From the NCBI GenBank assembly GCA_020630795.1, contig JAHDIK010000001.1, forward strand, positions 261,458-325,457: a stretch of DNA of 64,000 nt, in the 5' to 3' direction. Shown in pieces: positions 53,947 to 63,169 of the stretch; within the stretch, counting starts at the first letter, position 1; the number at the start of each line of letters is the position of its first letter. A model generated the notes under the pieces. The model did no database searches, was not told the origin of the DNA, and saw nothing but the letters and a program-made list of their open reading frames with translations. This DNA is from Colwellia sp. GTDB taxonomy: Bacteria; Pseudomonadota; Gammaproteobacteria; Enterobacterales; Alteromonadaceae. The translations under genes and the position numbers were made by a program.

Positions 53947-55239
53947 TTATGCGTTCGCAAGTAAGTATTCACGAAGTTTAGCGAAGTCTGCAGGCATATC
54001 AATCGACAAAGTTGTTTCAGTCGCACAATCTGCTAGCTCTTTTGGCAGAGCGATGGGTTGCCCTAATGTGCTTTCAACAACATCTTTAAACTTAGCTGGG
54101 TGAGCTGTACCTAAAAATACACCAAATTCATTGTCGTTTGCACCATATTGAAGTGCTTTGAATGCAACCGCAGCATGTGGTTCACTAATGTAACCAAGCT
54201 TAGCTAAGCCAATCATGGTGATTTGTGTTTGTTGTTCGTCAATTGATACTGAACTTACGCAGTCTTTATCAACAATTTCACTCTTAAGCATGTGTTCTAC
54301 GCGTGGCCAGTTGTTTGGGTTACTAACGTCCATCGCATTAGAAATTGTTGCTACCGTGTCGTTTGGTGACCATTCACCTGTTTCTAAGTAACGAGGTACG
54401 GTATCATTTTCATTTGTCGCAGCGATAAAACGTTTGATAGGTAACCCCATTGCTTTAGCAAATAAACCAGCTGTTAAGTTACCAAAGTTTCCGCTTGGTA
54501 CTGAAAATACGATGTTATCTAAATCAGCGGTGCCTTTTTGGCGAGTTAACTGTGCAACTGCTTCAAAGTAATAACAAATTTGGGCTAATAAACGACTTAT
54601 ATTGATCGAGTTAGCCGAATTTAAACCGATTGTATTTTTAAGCTCTTCGTCATCGAACGACTTTTTAACGAGCGCCTGACAATCGTCAAAGTCACCTTCT
54701 ACAGCGATGGTTTCAATATTTCCACCCAGTGTTGTGAACATTTTTTCTTGAAGAAGGCTGATTTTGCCTTTCGGGTACATAATAACAACTCTAATATTGT
54801 CTATACCATGAAAAGCATGTGCTACTGCTGCACCAGTATCGCCTGATGTAGCGGTTAAAATAGTGATTTTTTTGTCTTTACTGAATGATTGTAAACACTT
54901 AGCCATAAAGCGTGCGCCAAAGTCTTTAAAAGCTAACGTTGGGCCGTGAAACAATTCTAAAATAGCTCGGTTTTCACTAATTGGCTGAATTTGAGCAGGG
55001 AAATTAAACGCAGAAGTTACAATATCTGTAAGTTCATCTTTCGTTAGGTCATCACTTACAAAAGGAAATAATACTTGTACGCTACGCTCAACAAGTGGCA
55101 TGGCAAGTAATTCTTTAATATTGTTTAATTGAGGGATCTCTTCAGGAAAAAATAACCCTTGGTTTTTTCCTAAACCTTGTTTTACTGCGCCAGCAAAACT
55201 AATTTCTTCGTCATTCTCTTTAAGATTATAAAATTTCAC
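53947..55239 (-). CDS. thrC: Threonine synthase ThrC
   Basis: ThrC converts O-phosphohomoserine to threonine with pyridoxal phosphate, the last step of the pathway. The PLP lysine lies in FHGPTLAFKDFGARF, with LTATSGDTGAA for phosphate binding and SVPSGNFGN later. I place the start at the GTG at 55239 (MKFYNLKEN...), preceded by AGGAAA; it matches the normal ThrC beginning and removes 11 extra residues. At 430 aa it is full length. It follows thrB after 78 bp. Confidence 0.95.
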   Translation of the reverse strand: MKFYNLKENDEEISFAGAVKQGLGKNQGLFFPEEIPQLNNIKELLAMPLVERSVQVLFPFVSDDLTKDELTDIVTSAFNFPAQIQPISENRAILELFHGPTLAFKDFGARFMAKCLQSFSKDKKITILTATSGDTGAAVAHAFHGIDNIRVVIMYPKGKISLLQEKMFTTLGGNIETIAVEGDFDDCQALVKKSFDDEELKNTIGLNSANSINISRLLAQICYYFEAVAQLTRQKGTADLDNIVFSVPSGNFGNLTAGLFAKAMGLPIKRFIAATNENDTVPRYLETGEWSPNDTVATISNAMDVSNPNNWPRVEHMLKSEIVDKDCVSSVSIDEQQTQITMIGLAKLGYISEPHAAVAFKALQYGANDNEFGVFLGTAHPAKFKDVVESTLGQPIALPKELADCATETTLSIDMPADFAKLREYLLANA

Positions 55240-55317
55240 TATGTATTTCCTACTAAACTTTGTTTTCACCAAGTGTGTTGTGCTTGATGTTTTAATTTTT
55301 AAGCTGCGTTATGTGTA

Positions 55318-56280
55318 CTATAAAACGCATGCTCCTATTTCGTCGACCTTACAAACATGTACGAAACCTAAATCTGTTTGTAGGTAGTTTTCTGACAGCC
55401 AATTTGCCATTTCTTGTGCTTTGCTTTCTGATTCAAAAACACTAAAAAGGGTAGGGCCTGAACCTGAAATACCTGCCGCTAATGCCCCTTGGTTTAACAA
55501 ATGATCGCGAGACTCCTTAAATTTAGGGAGCAGGTGTTCTCGATACGGTTCTGCGATAATGTCTTTTACCACAGAAAATGCTTGTTGTTTGTCGCCTCTA
55601 TGGCACGCATCTACAAATGTTGCGATGTTTTGACCAAAGGTAATTACATCTTGGCGCGAGTAGCTTTCAGGTAATACTTCTCTCGCTGCTTTTGTTGATA
55701 CTTCAATACCAGGGTATGCCATTACATAAAAGCAGTCATCAAATCCTGGTAGTGCTTTGCTGATAACTTGTGCGTCAGGCACCATTAGCTGTAAGTTACC
55801 CATATAGCACGGTGCTACGTTATCGTAATGTAAGCTTCCGCTAATTTGAGCTTCCATTTGCCCCATCATAAATAACATGCTTTTTTCGTCAAAATACGGA
55901 GCAGATAATTGATGAGCTTTTTGATAATAAGCGTTTAAACCTTCTAACGCTGCAACTACTGAACATGCACTTGAACCTAAACCGCTGCCAACAGGCATTT
56001 TCTTTTCAAGTGTCATTTTAACTGAATCGATAGGGTGCCCAGCTTTGTCCATTGCTTGATTAAATAACAATAAGCTATGCCAAACAATATTGTCGGTAGG
56101 CGCACCAGGTAGCTTGTTAGCAAAGTCTCCAACCACAACTAAGCTATTTGTATCGGCTTTTTCTACCGACACAACATCACCTAACAGCGTACCGTCAATT
56201 GGTTTTACGGCTAAGCCTAATATGTCAAACCCAACACTCAAGTTACCTATTGATGCTGGGGCGAAAACTGAAACTGACAT
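55318..56280 (-). CDS. thrB: Homoserine kinase ThrB
   Basis: This GHMP-fold kinase phosphorylates homoserine. The N-terminal VFAPASIGNLSVGFD, the glycine-rich ATP loop PVGSGLGSSACS and the late GISGSGPTLFSVF motif are all present. The ATG at 56280 is taken because it overlaps the thrA stop in TAATG, the classic coupling; the upstream ATG at 56298 adds six residues. It is the middle gene of thrA-thrB-thrC. Confidence 0.95.
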   Translation of the reverse strand: MSVSVFAPASIGNLSVGFDILGLAVKPIDGTLLGDVVSVEKADTNSLVVVGDFANKLPGAPTDNIVWHSLLLFNQAMDKAGHPIDSVKMTLEKKMPVGSGLGSSACSVVAALEGLNAYYQKAHQLSAPYFDEKSMLFMMGQMEAQISGSLHYDNVAPCYMGNLQLMVPDAQVISKALPGFDDCFYVMAYPGIEVSTKAAREVLPESYSRQDVITFGQNIATFVDACHRGDKQQAFSVVKDIIAEPYREHLLPKFKESRDHLLNQGALAAGISGSGPTLFSVFESESKAQEMANWLSENYLQTDLGFVHVCKVDEIGACVL

Positions 56281-58736
56281 TAGTGTTGTTGCTCCCATGC
56301 TAATGTTCTTAAAATGTCACCAAATACACCAGCAGCAGTTACTGCGGCACCAGCACCATATCCTCTAAGTACAAATGGTAATGGCTGGTAGTAGCGACTG
56401 TGAATAGCTAATGCATTTTCACCATCTTTAATACTGTACAATGGATGTGCAGGACCTACCGCTTCAATAGATACTTGGCACTTACCGTCGACGATGTTAC
56501 CTATGTAGCGTAACACTTTTCCTTCAGCAGAGGCGCTTTTTACGCGTTGACCAAAAGCTTCGTCAATTGACTTTAAGTTTTCCATAAATGTTGGCACGTC
56601 GCCACTGTCGTCAAAATCACTCGGTAGTACAGATTCTATGCTGATGTCTGATAGTTCAAGTTGCATACCTGCTTCACGTGCCATGATAAGTAATTTTCGG
56701 GCTACGTCCATACCACTTAAGTCGTCTCTTGGATCTGGTTCAGTAAAGCCATTTTCTTTGGCGATAGCTGTTGCTTCAGAAAGAGGCATTCCTTCTTCTA
56801 ACTTACCAAACATGTATGATAAAGAGCCAGATAATATACCCTCAAACCGTTGTAGCTCATCACCTGCTTTTAATAAGTTTTGGAAGGTATCAATTACCGG
56901 TAAGCCAGCACCAACCGTTGTTTCGTATAAAAATCTACGGTTAGTTTTTTGTGCTGCAACACGTAATGCTTGGTAATACTCCCAAGAGTCTGTATTTGCT
57001 TTTTTGTTTGGCGTTACAACGTGGAAACCTTCTTCTAAAAAGTCAACATAACTCATGGCTAACGCTTCGTTAGACGTTGAATCTACCAGTACAGGGTTTA
57101 TTAAATGATTTTCTCGTACGAAAGCTTTAACGTTAGCTGCGGTAACTGGAACAGGGTTTTTACCTAATGTTTCTTGCCAGTTTTCAAGGTCGATACCATC
57201 TTCATTGAATACCATGCCTTTACTATTTGCTAGGCCATAAACCTTCACAACAATGTTTTGTTCAGTTAATTTCTCTTGTTGGCGAGCGATTTGATCAATT
57301 AATTCGCTACCAACAACTCCACAACCTACCATGAATACGTCGATAGTTGGTTTATGAGAAAAGAAGTTCTGATGACTTACTTTCATGGCTGACGTGCATT
57401 TACGTTGTTCAATTACCACAGAGATGCTGCGTTCTGATGAATCTTGTGCGATTGCTACAACATTCACTTGAGCTTGCGCTAAAGAACTAAAGAATTTAGC
57501 TGCAACACCACGTTGATGGTGCATGCCGTCTCCAACTAAAGACACAATAGATAGGTCATGCGTCAGTGTAAGTGGCTCTAGCAAGCCATTTAGTAGTTCA
57601 AGTTCAAACTCTTCTTGCAAGCTTGTTCTGGCCATTTCAGCGTCTTGTGAATGAATACAAAAACTGATGCAGTATTCGCTTGAAGATTGGCTAATAAGCA
57701 CGATCGAAATGTTTTCACGACTCATGGTTGCAAACACACGGCTCGCCATACCTACCATACCTTTCATGCCTGGGCCTGAAACATTAACCATGGTTAGATT
57801 ATCGAGGTTTGAAATAGCCTTAACACGTTTTTGTTGATCATTTTCGTTCGCTATTAACGTACCTGGCGCTTTTGGGTTGCCTGTATTTTTAATTAAACAC
57901 GGGATATGGTACTGAGCTATTGGGCCAATAGTTTTAGGGTGTAAAACACTTGCACCAAAATAAGAAAGCTCCATAGCCTCTTGATATGAAAGGTAGTCTA
58001 ACAACGATGCGTCTTTAATGACTCGTGGATCAGCGTTGTATACGCCATCAACGTCAGTCCATATTTCACAACATTCAGCTTGCGCACATACTGCTAGTAC
58101 TGCTGCAGAGTAGTCTGAACCATTACGACCTAGCGTAGTGACTTGCTTCTCACTATTTACACCGATAAAACCAGGCATAATAGCAATATTACTTAAATTT
58201 GAGTAAGTTGATTGAAATGCTTCTTTACATTGTTCTAGCTCAGCAACTGCGTTAAGGGAAACATCGTTTGTAAGTAAAAACTCTTCTGGTGCTAAAATTG
58301 ATACTTGCTCATTTTGAGCAACTAATGCTGATTGAAGTAGCGCAACACTTAAACGTTCGCCCATACTGATAATGATAGCTCTGATATGCTCTGGACAATA
58401 CGAAAGCATATTAGCGCCTTTTAAGTATTGGCCTAGGCTATGTTCCCACTTGGCTAAAGTGTCTTCTGAATGCTTTCTATCAAACGTTGAAAGTTTCGCA
58501 TCTAAGTCGTTAATAATGGTTTCAATTGCACGCTTAAAAGAACTTAAATCAGAGGTGAGTTTGTTTTCATCGTTAATATTTTCAGCCATTGCTACTAAGT
58601 GATTAGTAACACCTTGAGGTGCTGATACAACTACGGCTACAGGTGTTGTTGAGCTCTGATCTTTGATGATTGCAGCAACTTGCAAAAATTTGTCTGCATT
58701 TGCTAAAGATGAACCACCAAATTTTAATACGCGCAT
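56280..58736 (-). CDS. thrA: Bifunctional aspartokinase I/homoserine dehydrogenase I ThrA
   Basis: The N-terminal aspartokinase domain shows VLKFGGSS and the [15 protein letters not shown] loop. Two ACT-type regulatory segments (about 310-450) follow, and the C-terminal homoserine dehydrogenase has the nucleotide motif [12 protein letters not shown] and the conserved substrate helices. The enzyme catalyses the first and third steps toward threonine, and this isoform is normally inhibited by threonine. GAGGG precedes the ATG. The 818 aa length matches E. coli ThrA. It is preceded by a thrL leader and attenuator. Confidence 0.97.
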   Translation of the reverse strand: MRVLKFGGSSLANADKFLQVAAIIKDQSSTTPVAVVVSAPQGVTNHLVAMAENINDENKLTSDLSSFKRAIETIINDLDAKLSTFDRKHSEDTLAKWEHSLGQYLKGANMLSYCPEHIRAIIISMGERLSVALLQSALVAQNEQVSILAPEEFLLTNDVSLNAVAELEQCKEAFQSTYSNLSNIAIMPGFIGVNSEKQVTTLGRNGSDYSAAVLAVCAQAECCEIWTDVDGVYNADPRVIKDASLLDYLSYQEAMELSYFGASVLHPKTIGPIAQYHIPCLIKNTGNPKAPGTLIANENDQQKRVKAISNLDNLTMVNVSGPGMKGMVGMASRVFATMSRENISIVLISQSSSEYCISFCIHSQDAEMARTSLQEEFELELLNGLLEPLTLTHDLSIVSLVGDGMHHQRGVAAKFFSSLAQAQVNVVAIAQDSSERSISVVIEQRKCTSAMKVSHQNFFSHKPTIDVFMVGCGVVGSELIDQIARQQEKLTEQNIVVKVYGLANSKGMVFNEDGIDLENWQETLGKNPVPVTAANVKAFVRENHLINPVLVDSTSNEALAMSYVDFLEEGFHVVTPNKKANTDSWEYYQALRVAAQKTNRRFLYETTVGAGLPVIDTFQNLLKAGDELQRFEGILSGSLSYMFGKLEEGMPLSEATAIAKENGFTEPDPRDDLSGMDVARKLLIMAREAGMQLELSDISIESVLPSDFDDSGDVPTFMENLKSIDEAFGQRVKSASAEGKVLRYIGNIVDGKCQVSIEAVGPAHPLYSIKDGENALAIHSRYYQPLPFVLRGYGAGAAVTAAGVFGDILRTLAWEQQH

Positions 58737-58753
58737 TTTTATTCCCTCTTTAT

Positions 58754-58788
58754 AACAAAAAAGCCCGTGAGTTTTAGGTCACGGGCTT
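58754..58788 (-). terminator. Threonine-operon attenuator terminator
   Basis: The minus-strand stem AAGCCCGTGA / TCACGGGCTT with an eight-base loop is followed by TTTTTTG, ending 18 nt before thrA. In the leader, ACTACC and GGTAGT further upstream can form the earlier pause hairpin. Confidence 0.92.
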
Positions 58789-58810
58789 GGATATAATTTT
58801 CATTTATACA

Positions 58811-58885
58811 TTAGCCAGCGACTACCGTCCAAATAATGGTGGTAGTGGTCGTAATAATGATTCTGTTGCTGTTAAATGTATTCAT
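58811..58885 (-). CDS. thrL: thr operon leader peptide ThrL
   Basis: This 24-codon ORF lies upstream of thrA and is too short for ordinary gene finding. It contains three Ile, five Thr and two Ile codons in a row, and in total seven Thr and five Ile codons. As in E. coli, ribosome stalling at these codons when charged tRNA-Thr or tRNA-Ile is short would favour the antiterminator and allow thrABC transcription. The attenuator hairpin begins 23 nt after its stop. A TTGACT box lies near 58920, but the -10 is not clear. Confidence 0.93.
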   Translation of the reverse strand: MNTFNSNRIIITTTTTIIWTVVAG

Positions 58886-59182
58886 GGGCATAAAATGCCT
58901 TAATATCTCATTTAAGTCAAATGAATTATGAATAAAGTGGGGTTGTATTGTGAATAAAACAGAAGTTTTTTGAATAAGAGTGAATAAGTGAATAAAAAAT
59001 CAAATTTCATACTTATTCTCTTAACCATTACATAAACTGAGGTTCAGTATAATCGGTAAAAGTTAGTCGTGACTTTATTATTAAATTTAATGAATAATTT
59101 GGGAAATAGAAGCTTAAGGCTTAAATTTGAATATTTAAACCGGAAATGTGCTCAACGTTTCCTAATTAACGCCCTTTAAAAA
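58886..59182. other. Intergenic region upstream of the threonine operon
   Basis: This AT-rich 297-bp stretch holds the thr promoter. I see TTGACT on the minus strand at about 58920, but no clean -10 with 17-bp spacing, and no other gene. Confidence 0.45.
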
Positions 59183-59278
59183 TTAAGCACCTAACAGCAA
59201 ATATAAAGCACCAACTGACAGCGCAGCTGACACTATATAAATACCTGTAATTTTGTATTTAAATGTTTTGAATTTCAT
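59183..59278 (-). CDS. Possible 31-aa single-span small membrane protein
   Basis: The ATG at 59278 opens a 31-codon ORF with a short lysine-rich start (MKFKTFKYK) and one hydrophobic helix covering most of the rest. That charge pattern is typical of small inner-membrane proteins. The upstream TGAGCAG may serve as a ribosome binding site. There is no family evidence, and it could be chance. Confidence 0.4.
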   Translation of the reverse strand: MKFKTFKYKITGIYIVSAALSVGALYLLLGA

Positions 59279-59439
59279 AGTTCTGCTCACAAAAAACGAT
59301 ACGTTAACGTTATCTAAGCGATATTTATGCCATACCGTTACATGGTTAGACGATAAAATAAACAAAAAGTTTAATTAATATACGAAAAATGCTGTAGAAA
59401 GGTGTTTGTTACAAAGAAAATTTATTAATTATTAGTGAG

Positions 59440-60144
59440 TTACCATGAAATTTGGTGCTGATTTTCTTTTAACCACAAACTTGCTTGCTTGTAGTTGGGC
59501 ATATGTTCTGCAACAAGTTGCCAAAATTCAGCAGAATGATTCAGGTGTTTAATGTGGCAAAGTTCATGAATAATCACGTAGTCAACAACCCAATTTGGTG
59601 CCATTGTCAGTAAATAGTTAAAACTTAGTTCATGCTTATTGTTACAGCTTCCCCAGCGCGCTTTGTATAGGCGAACTTTATACGCCGTTGGAATTAATCC
59701 TACTTGGCTAGATAGCGCCGGTAACTTTACGTGTAAGTAGTCGATTAATTGCTGTTTCATCCACTTTGAAAGTTGCTTCTTAATAGTGGCTTCGAGCGCT
59801 TCATCGTTGCTTATAGTCTCTTTATTTTTTAACGAAAGTACAATGTTAATTGCTTGTTCATTGACTGTTATGGTTGTTTTTGACGCATACGAAACTGATA
59901 TGTTTTTTGGTATGCCATTAATTAATATAGTGTTATTAGGAAGGTAAACGGGTTTAGGGGAGGATAATGCTTGCCTAGAGTCGGCAAGCTTTTTCATAAT
60001 CCACGATGATTTATTGGCTATCAGTTGGTCAATATACTCGTGTGAAACATGTTGTGGCGCTCTAACGGTAATTTCCGCATTCTTAATTTGTAGGGCAATG
60101 GTTTTGCGTTTATTACTACGAATTAAGTTATAGCTAAGTGGCAT
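59440..60144 (-). CDS. ygjP: YgjP-like zinc metallohydrolase (DUF45/SprT-like)
   Basis: The zinc motif HELCHIKHLNHSAEFW near residue 192 (HExxH with a third His) and the preceding KARWGSCNNKHELSFNY stretch identify the DUF45/YgjP group. YgjP of E. coli is predicted to have a metallopeptidase-like fold; a pyrophosphatase activity has also been proposed for it, and I take no position. It has no signal peptide, so it is cytoplasmic. It follows yebG after 41 bp on the same strand. Confidence 0.85.
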   Translation of the reverse strand: MPLSYNLIRSNKRKTIALQIKNAEITVRAPQHVSHEYIDQLIANKSSWIMKKLADSRQALSSPKPVYLPNNTILINGIPKNISVSYASKTTITVNEQAINIVLSLKNKETISNDEALEATIKKQLSKWMKQQLIDYLHVKLPALSSQVGLIPTAYKVRLYKARWGSCNNKHELSFNYLLTMAPNWVVDYVIIHELCHIKHLNHSAEFWQLVAEHMPNYKQASLWLKENQHQISW

Positions 60145-60185
60145 AAAATACGCTGAGCGCTAATTACATGGAAAGACGCGAAGCC

Positions 60186-60500
60186 CTATGCTTCTGAGTC
60201 TGTTTCTTCCGTAGGTGATTTTGCAATGTCTTTAGCTGCTTTTTTAGGAGTAGCTTTTACTGCAGGTTTTGCTTTTTTAGCTTGTAATGCTATTAATACA
60301 TCGTCACGATTTTGAGCAAGGTAAATACTAAGATCTTCTTTTTGTTCGTCTGAAAGTTCAAATGGCGCTTCACTTAACATAGCTGTTAAATTATCAGCCA
60401 TATCAAGCATTTTGTCATAATCATCTGCCGCTTTTTTGTCCATGAATGTTTGAACCTCCACACCGTGTCGAATGACAACAAATCGACTTTCAACTGCCAT
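60186..60500 (-). CDS. yebG: SOS-induced DNA-damage protein YebG
   Basis: The 104 aa protein has the YebG start MAVESRFVVIRHG, the central KAADDYDKMLDMAD helix and an extra lysine/alanine/proline-rich tail ending in acidic residues. In E. coli yebG is a LexA-controlled gene of unclear role; here a LexA-type box lies about 140 bp upstream. The tail is longer and more basic than in E. coli. It is probably the first gene of a pair with ygjP. Confidence 0.88.
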   Translation of the reverse strand: MAVESRFVVIRHGVEVQTFMDKKAADDYDKMLDMADNLTAMLSEAPFELSDEQKEDLSIYLAQNRDDVLIALQAKKAKPAVKATPKKAAKDIAKSPTEETDSEA

Positions 60501-60639
60501 TTTTTTCCCTTAATTAACTCATTTGAATAATTAATAAAAAATTCTAAAGTATTTGATAGATTGTAAACTTATCACTCTAAAATTTACCTAAGCGTAATTA
60601 CACGAACGCTAAAATATGTGTATACAGTATCATTTGTTG

Positions 60640-60655
60640 CTGTATGTAACAACAG
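60640..60655. promoter_or_regulatory. Candidate LexA box upstream of yebG
   Basis: CTGT-ATGTAACA-ACAG matches the CTGT-N8-ACAG LexA consensus exactly at both half-sites. A second, half-conserved CTGTATAC site is at about 60618-60628. Both are in the yebG-dbpA gap. Confidence 0.55.
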
Positions 60656-60712
60656 TGTTTTGGCTGTTTTTTATGTAACCCTAAACCGTTTGGTTGTTGT
60701 TTTTAAATATGG

Positions 60713-62101
60713 CTAGCTTGTGATTTGACGCACACGCACATTACGGCCTTTCAACTTGTCTTGAGATAACTTTCGTAAAGCTTTTTTGAGCGAAGCTTTG
60801 GAAACGGCAACATAGGCCCATGTAGCACCAAGTTGTATTTTACCTACATCGGCTCCTGGAATGCCGTTATCTCCGGTAAGTGCACCTAATATATCGCCTG
60901 GTCTAATTTTTTGTTTTTTCCCTGCATCTAATTGCAGTGTTGTCATTATAGGTGTTTTAGGTATTTTACTTAACACACTTGTGTCAGGTAGCAGCTCAGG
61001 TTCAATCGTTCTGTCTAAATAATCTTCGAGTAGTCCTACCTTGTAGCTTTCTTTTTCGCTGTATAAAGAGCATGCAATGCCTTTACTTCCTGCTCTGCCT
61101 GTTCTTCCTACCCTGTGAACGTGAACTTCACTATCGCGGGCAATATGATAATTAAATACGGCGTCTAAAGTATCTATGTCTAAACCACGAGCCGCAACAT
61201 CTGTTGCCACCATAATACTCGCACTTTTATTCGCGAATCTTACCAAGGTTTGATCTCTGTCTCTTTGTTCTAGATCACCATGAAGAGCAACCGCGCTAAA
61301 ACCATAGTTACTTAGTGTGTTGGTAACTTCTTGTACTTCTTTTTTGGTATTACAAAAAATAATACTGGTTTCAGGTTCGTGCTGAAGAAGCAATAGTCGC
61401 AATGCCTCTATACGTTGTTGGTCGTCTTCAACCTTATAAAAGTGTTGGGCAATACTTAAATTGGTGTGCGTACTTTTCGCTTCAACCATTTCTGGCTGTT
61501 TCATTATTTTATTGGCAATTGCTTGAATTTGTTTAGGGTACGTTGCACTAAACAATAGCGTTTGTCGTTGGTTAGGTATTTGTTCAACAATAGCATCAAG
61601 CGATTGTTGGAACCCCATTTCTAACATGCGATCAGCTTCGTCTAAAATTAACGTGTCTACATCGTGCAGCGTTAATGTTCCTCGCCCTAAATGATCTTCA
61701 ATTCTACCGGGTGTTCCCACAATAATGTGAGCTCCGTGTTCAAGCGATCCAACTTGTGGACCAAAAGGAACACCACCACATAAGGTTAAAATTTTAATAT
61801 TGTGGATTGTTCGAGCGAGTTTACGTAGTTCTTTTGCTACTTGGTCAGCGAGTTCTCGTGTTGGGCAAAGTACAACAGTTTGTATTCTAAAACGCTTAAC
61901 GTTGAGTTTATTTAACAAACCTAAACCAAACGCTGCGGTTTTTCCTGAGCCTGTTTTCCCCTGCGCAATAAGATCTCCACCTTTTAATATATGAGGCAGA
62001 CTTTGTGCTTGAATGTCTGTCATTTCTTCATACCCTAGAGAAGACAGGTTTTTTATAAGATCAGGGTGAAGGTTTAATGAAGAAAAAGCTTTTGTAGTCA
62101 A
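60713..62101 (-). CDS. dbpA: ATP-dependent RNA helicase DbpA
   Basis: This DEAD-box helicase has motifs in order: AQGKTGSGKT, PTRELA, DEAD in LILDEADRMLEMG, SAT in LLFSATYPKQ, and HRVGRTGRAG. The C-terminal RNA-binding domain (LGALTGDNGIPGADVGKIQLG...GRNVRVRQI) binds a 23S rRNA hairpin, so it acts in large-subunit assembly. I take the TTG at 62101 as start, because the protein then begins L-T-T-K-A-F-S-S-L-N, matching the E. coli DbpA start; the TTG at 62131 is also open. Confidence 0.93.
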   Translation of the reverse strand: MTTKAFSSLNLHPDLIKNLSSLGYEEMTDIQAQSLPHILKGGDLIAQGKTGSGKTAAFGLGLLNKLNVKRFRIQTVVLCPTRELADQVAKELRKLARTIHNIKILTLCGGVPFGPQVGSLEHGAHIIVGTPGRIEDHLGRGTLTLHDVDTLILDEADRMLEMGFQQSLDAIVEQIPNQRQTLLFSATYPKQIQAIANKIMKQPEMVEAKSTHTNLSIAQHFYKVEDDQQRIEALRLLLLQHEPETSIIFCNTKKEVQEVTNTLSNYGFSAVALHGDLEQRDRDQTLVRFANKSASIMVATDVAARGLDIDTLDAVFNYHIARDSEVHVHRVGRTGRAGSKGIACSLYSEKESYKVGLLEDYLDRTIEPELLPDTSVLSKIPKTPIMTTLQLDAGKKQKIRPGDILGALTGDNGIPGADVGKIQLGATWAYVAVSKASLKKALRKLSQDKLKGRNVRVRQITS

Positions 62102-62178
62102 AGGGGTTGTCTCGTAACAAAGGAAGTACAAGCATTTTACATGGTTTCAATCTTTTCTTCAGGAATTTATTCGGTGGT

Positions 62179-62907
62179 TTATATAAACCAAAATTTAATG
62201 GCTTTAGCTAAGTATAAAGGCTGTTCTAACGGTAACATATGACCTGTATTTTCAATGACCTCTAATTGTTTAGTTGCTTGAACTTTTGACGGTATGGCTG
62301 ATAAATATGACTCTATTCGTTCAATATTTACTAACTTATCTTTGTCGCCAACTAAAAATTTTAGAGGTTGTTTAAGTTCGAATAGTTTGGGTAACAAATT
62401 CTCGCGTTGTGTTGTAACGTTCAGTTGATGAACAAGTACATCTTTACCTAATGTTTCATCCATATCTTTAATGGTTTGAATAATAGGGTGGTTATTGTGA
62501 TTGATTGGGTGTAACAAATGGTGAATACGCTTTTCTGGAATACCGTTGTAACCATTAGCTTTAATCCATTGAATCGTTCTAGAGCGCTCTTTTGTTTCTT
62601 TTTCGGGTAAGCTGCTAGACATATTCGATACAAGTAACAACTTGGCAACTTTATCAGGGAATTTAAGCGCAATATTTGAGGCTATATATCCCCCGAGAGA
62701 GAATCCTACGAGTAAACTGTTATTTGGTAGTTCTTCACTAATCGCCTGTGTAATCTCATCAATATTTGCAAGCGAAGGAATACGTAAATGCTTAACCGTA
62801 AAGTTTTGAGGTAACTCCTGAGCTAACGCTTGCCATGCATTAGTCCACAAACGTTCATCACACATTGTGCCAGGAATAAAAAAAATGGTTTGCCCTGTTG
62901 TTAACAT
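62179..62907 (-). CDS. Alpha/beta-hydrolase fold protein
   Basis: This hydrolase (242 aa) has an oxyanion strand FFIPGTMCDERLW, a nucleophile elbow in LVGFSLGGY, a catalytic aspartate in FLVGDKDKLV and a histidine in ENTGHMLPLEQP. The substrate is not evident. It is upstream of dbpA on the same strand, 78 bp apart; a shared transcript is possible, but there is no functional link. Confidence 0.85.
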   Translation of the reverse strand: MLTTGQTIFFIPGTMCDERLWTNAWQALAQELPQNFTVKHLRIPSLANIDEITQAISEELPNNSLLVGFSLGGYIASNIALKFPDKVAKLLLVSNMSSSLPEKETKERSRTIQWIKANGYNGIPEKRIHHLLHPINHNNHPIIQTIKDMDETLGKDVLVHQLNVTTQRENLLPKLFELKQPLKFLVGDKDKLVNIERIESYLSAIPSKVQATKQLEVIENTGHMLPLEQPLYLAKAIKFWFI

Positions 62908-63169
62908 AATAATGGTTACCTAAATACACTGATTTATGTGAATCAATCGCCGTTATACTTGTACATTACAGGTAAAACGCATAATCTGAAATTGTATACT
63001 ATTTTAAATATTAAACTTACGAATATTGCACTTTTCATTTTACATTCTATATTCAATAAGTACTTGTAAGTTATTTTATTTAAATACATTTTTATTCATT
63101 TATTCTTGTTTCTTAAACAAATTATCAGCAAAAGTACATCTCCCCAAAAAAATGTAGGTTGTAGTGCAT

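Noticed and set aside
60618..60631. Second LexA box upstream of yebG
   Set aside because: Only one half (CTGTATAC) fits; the opposite half reads ATTT instead of ACAG.
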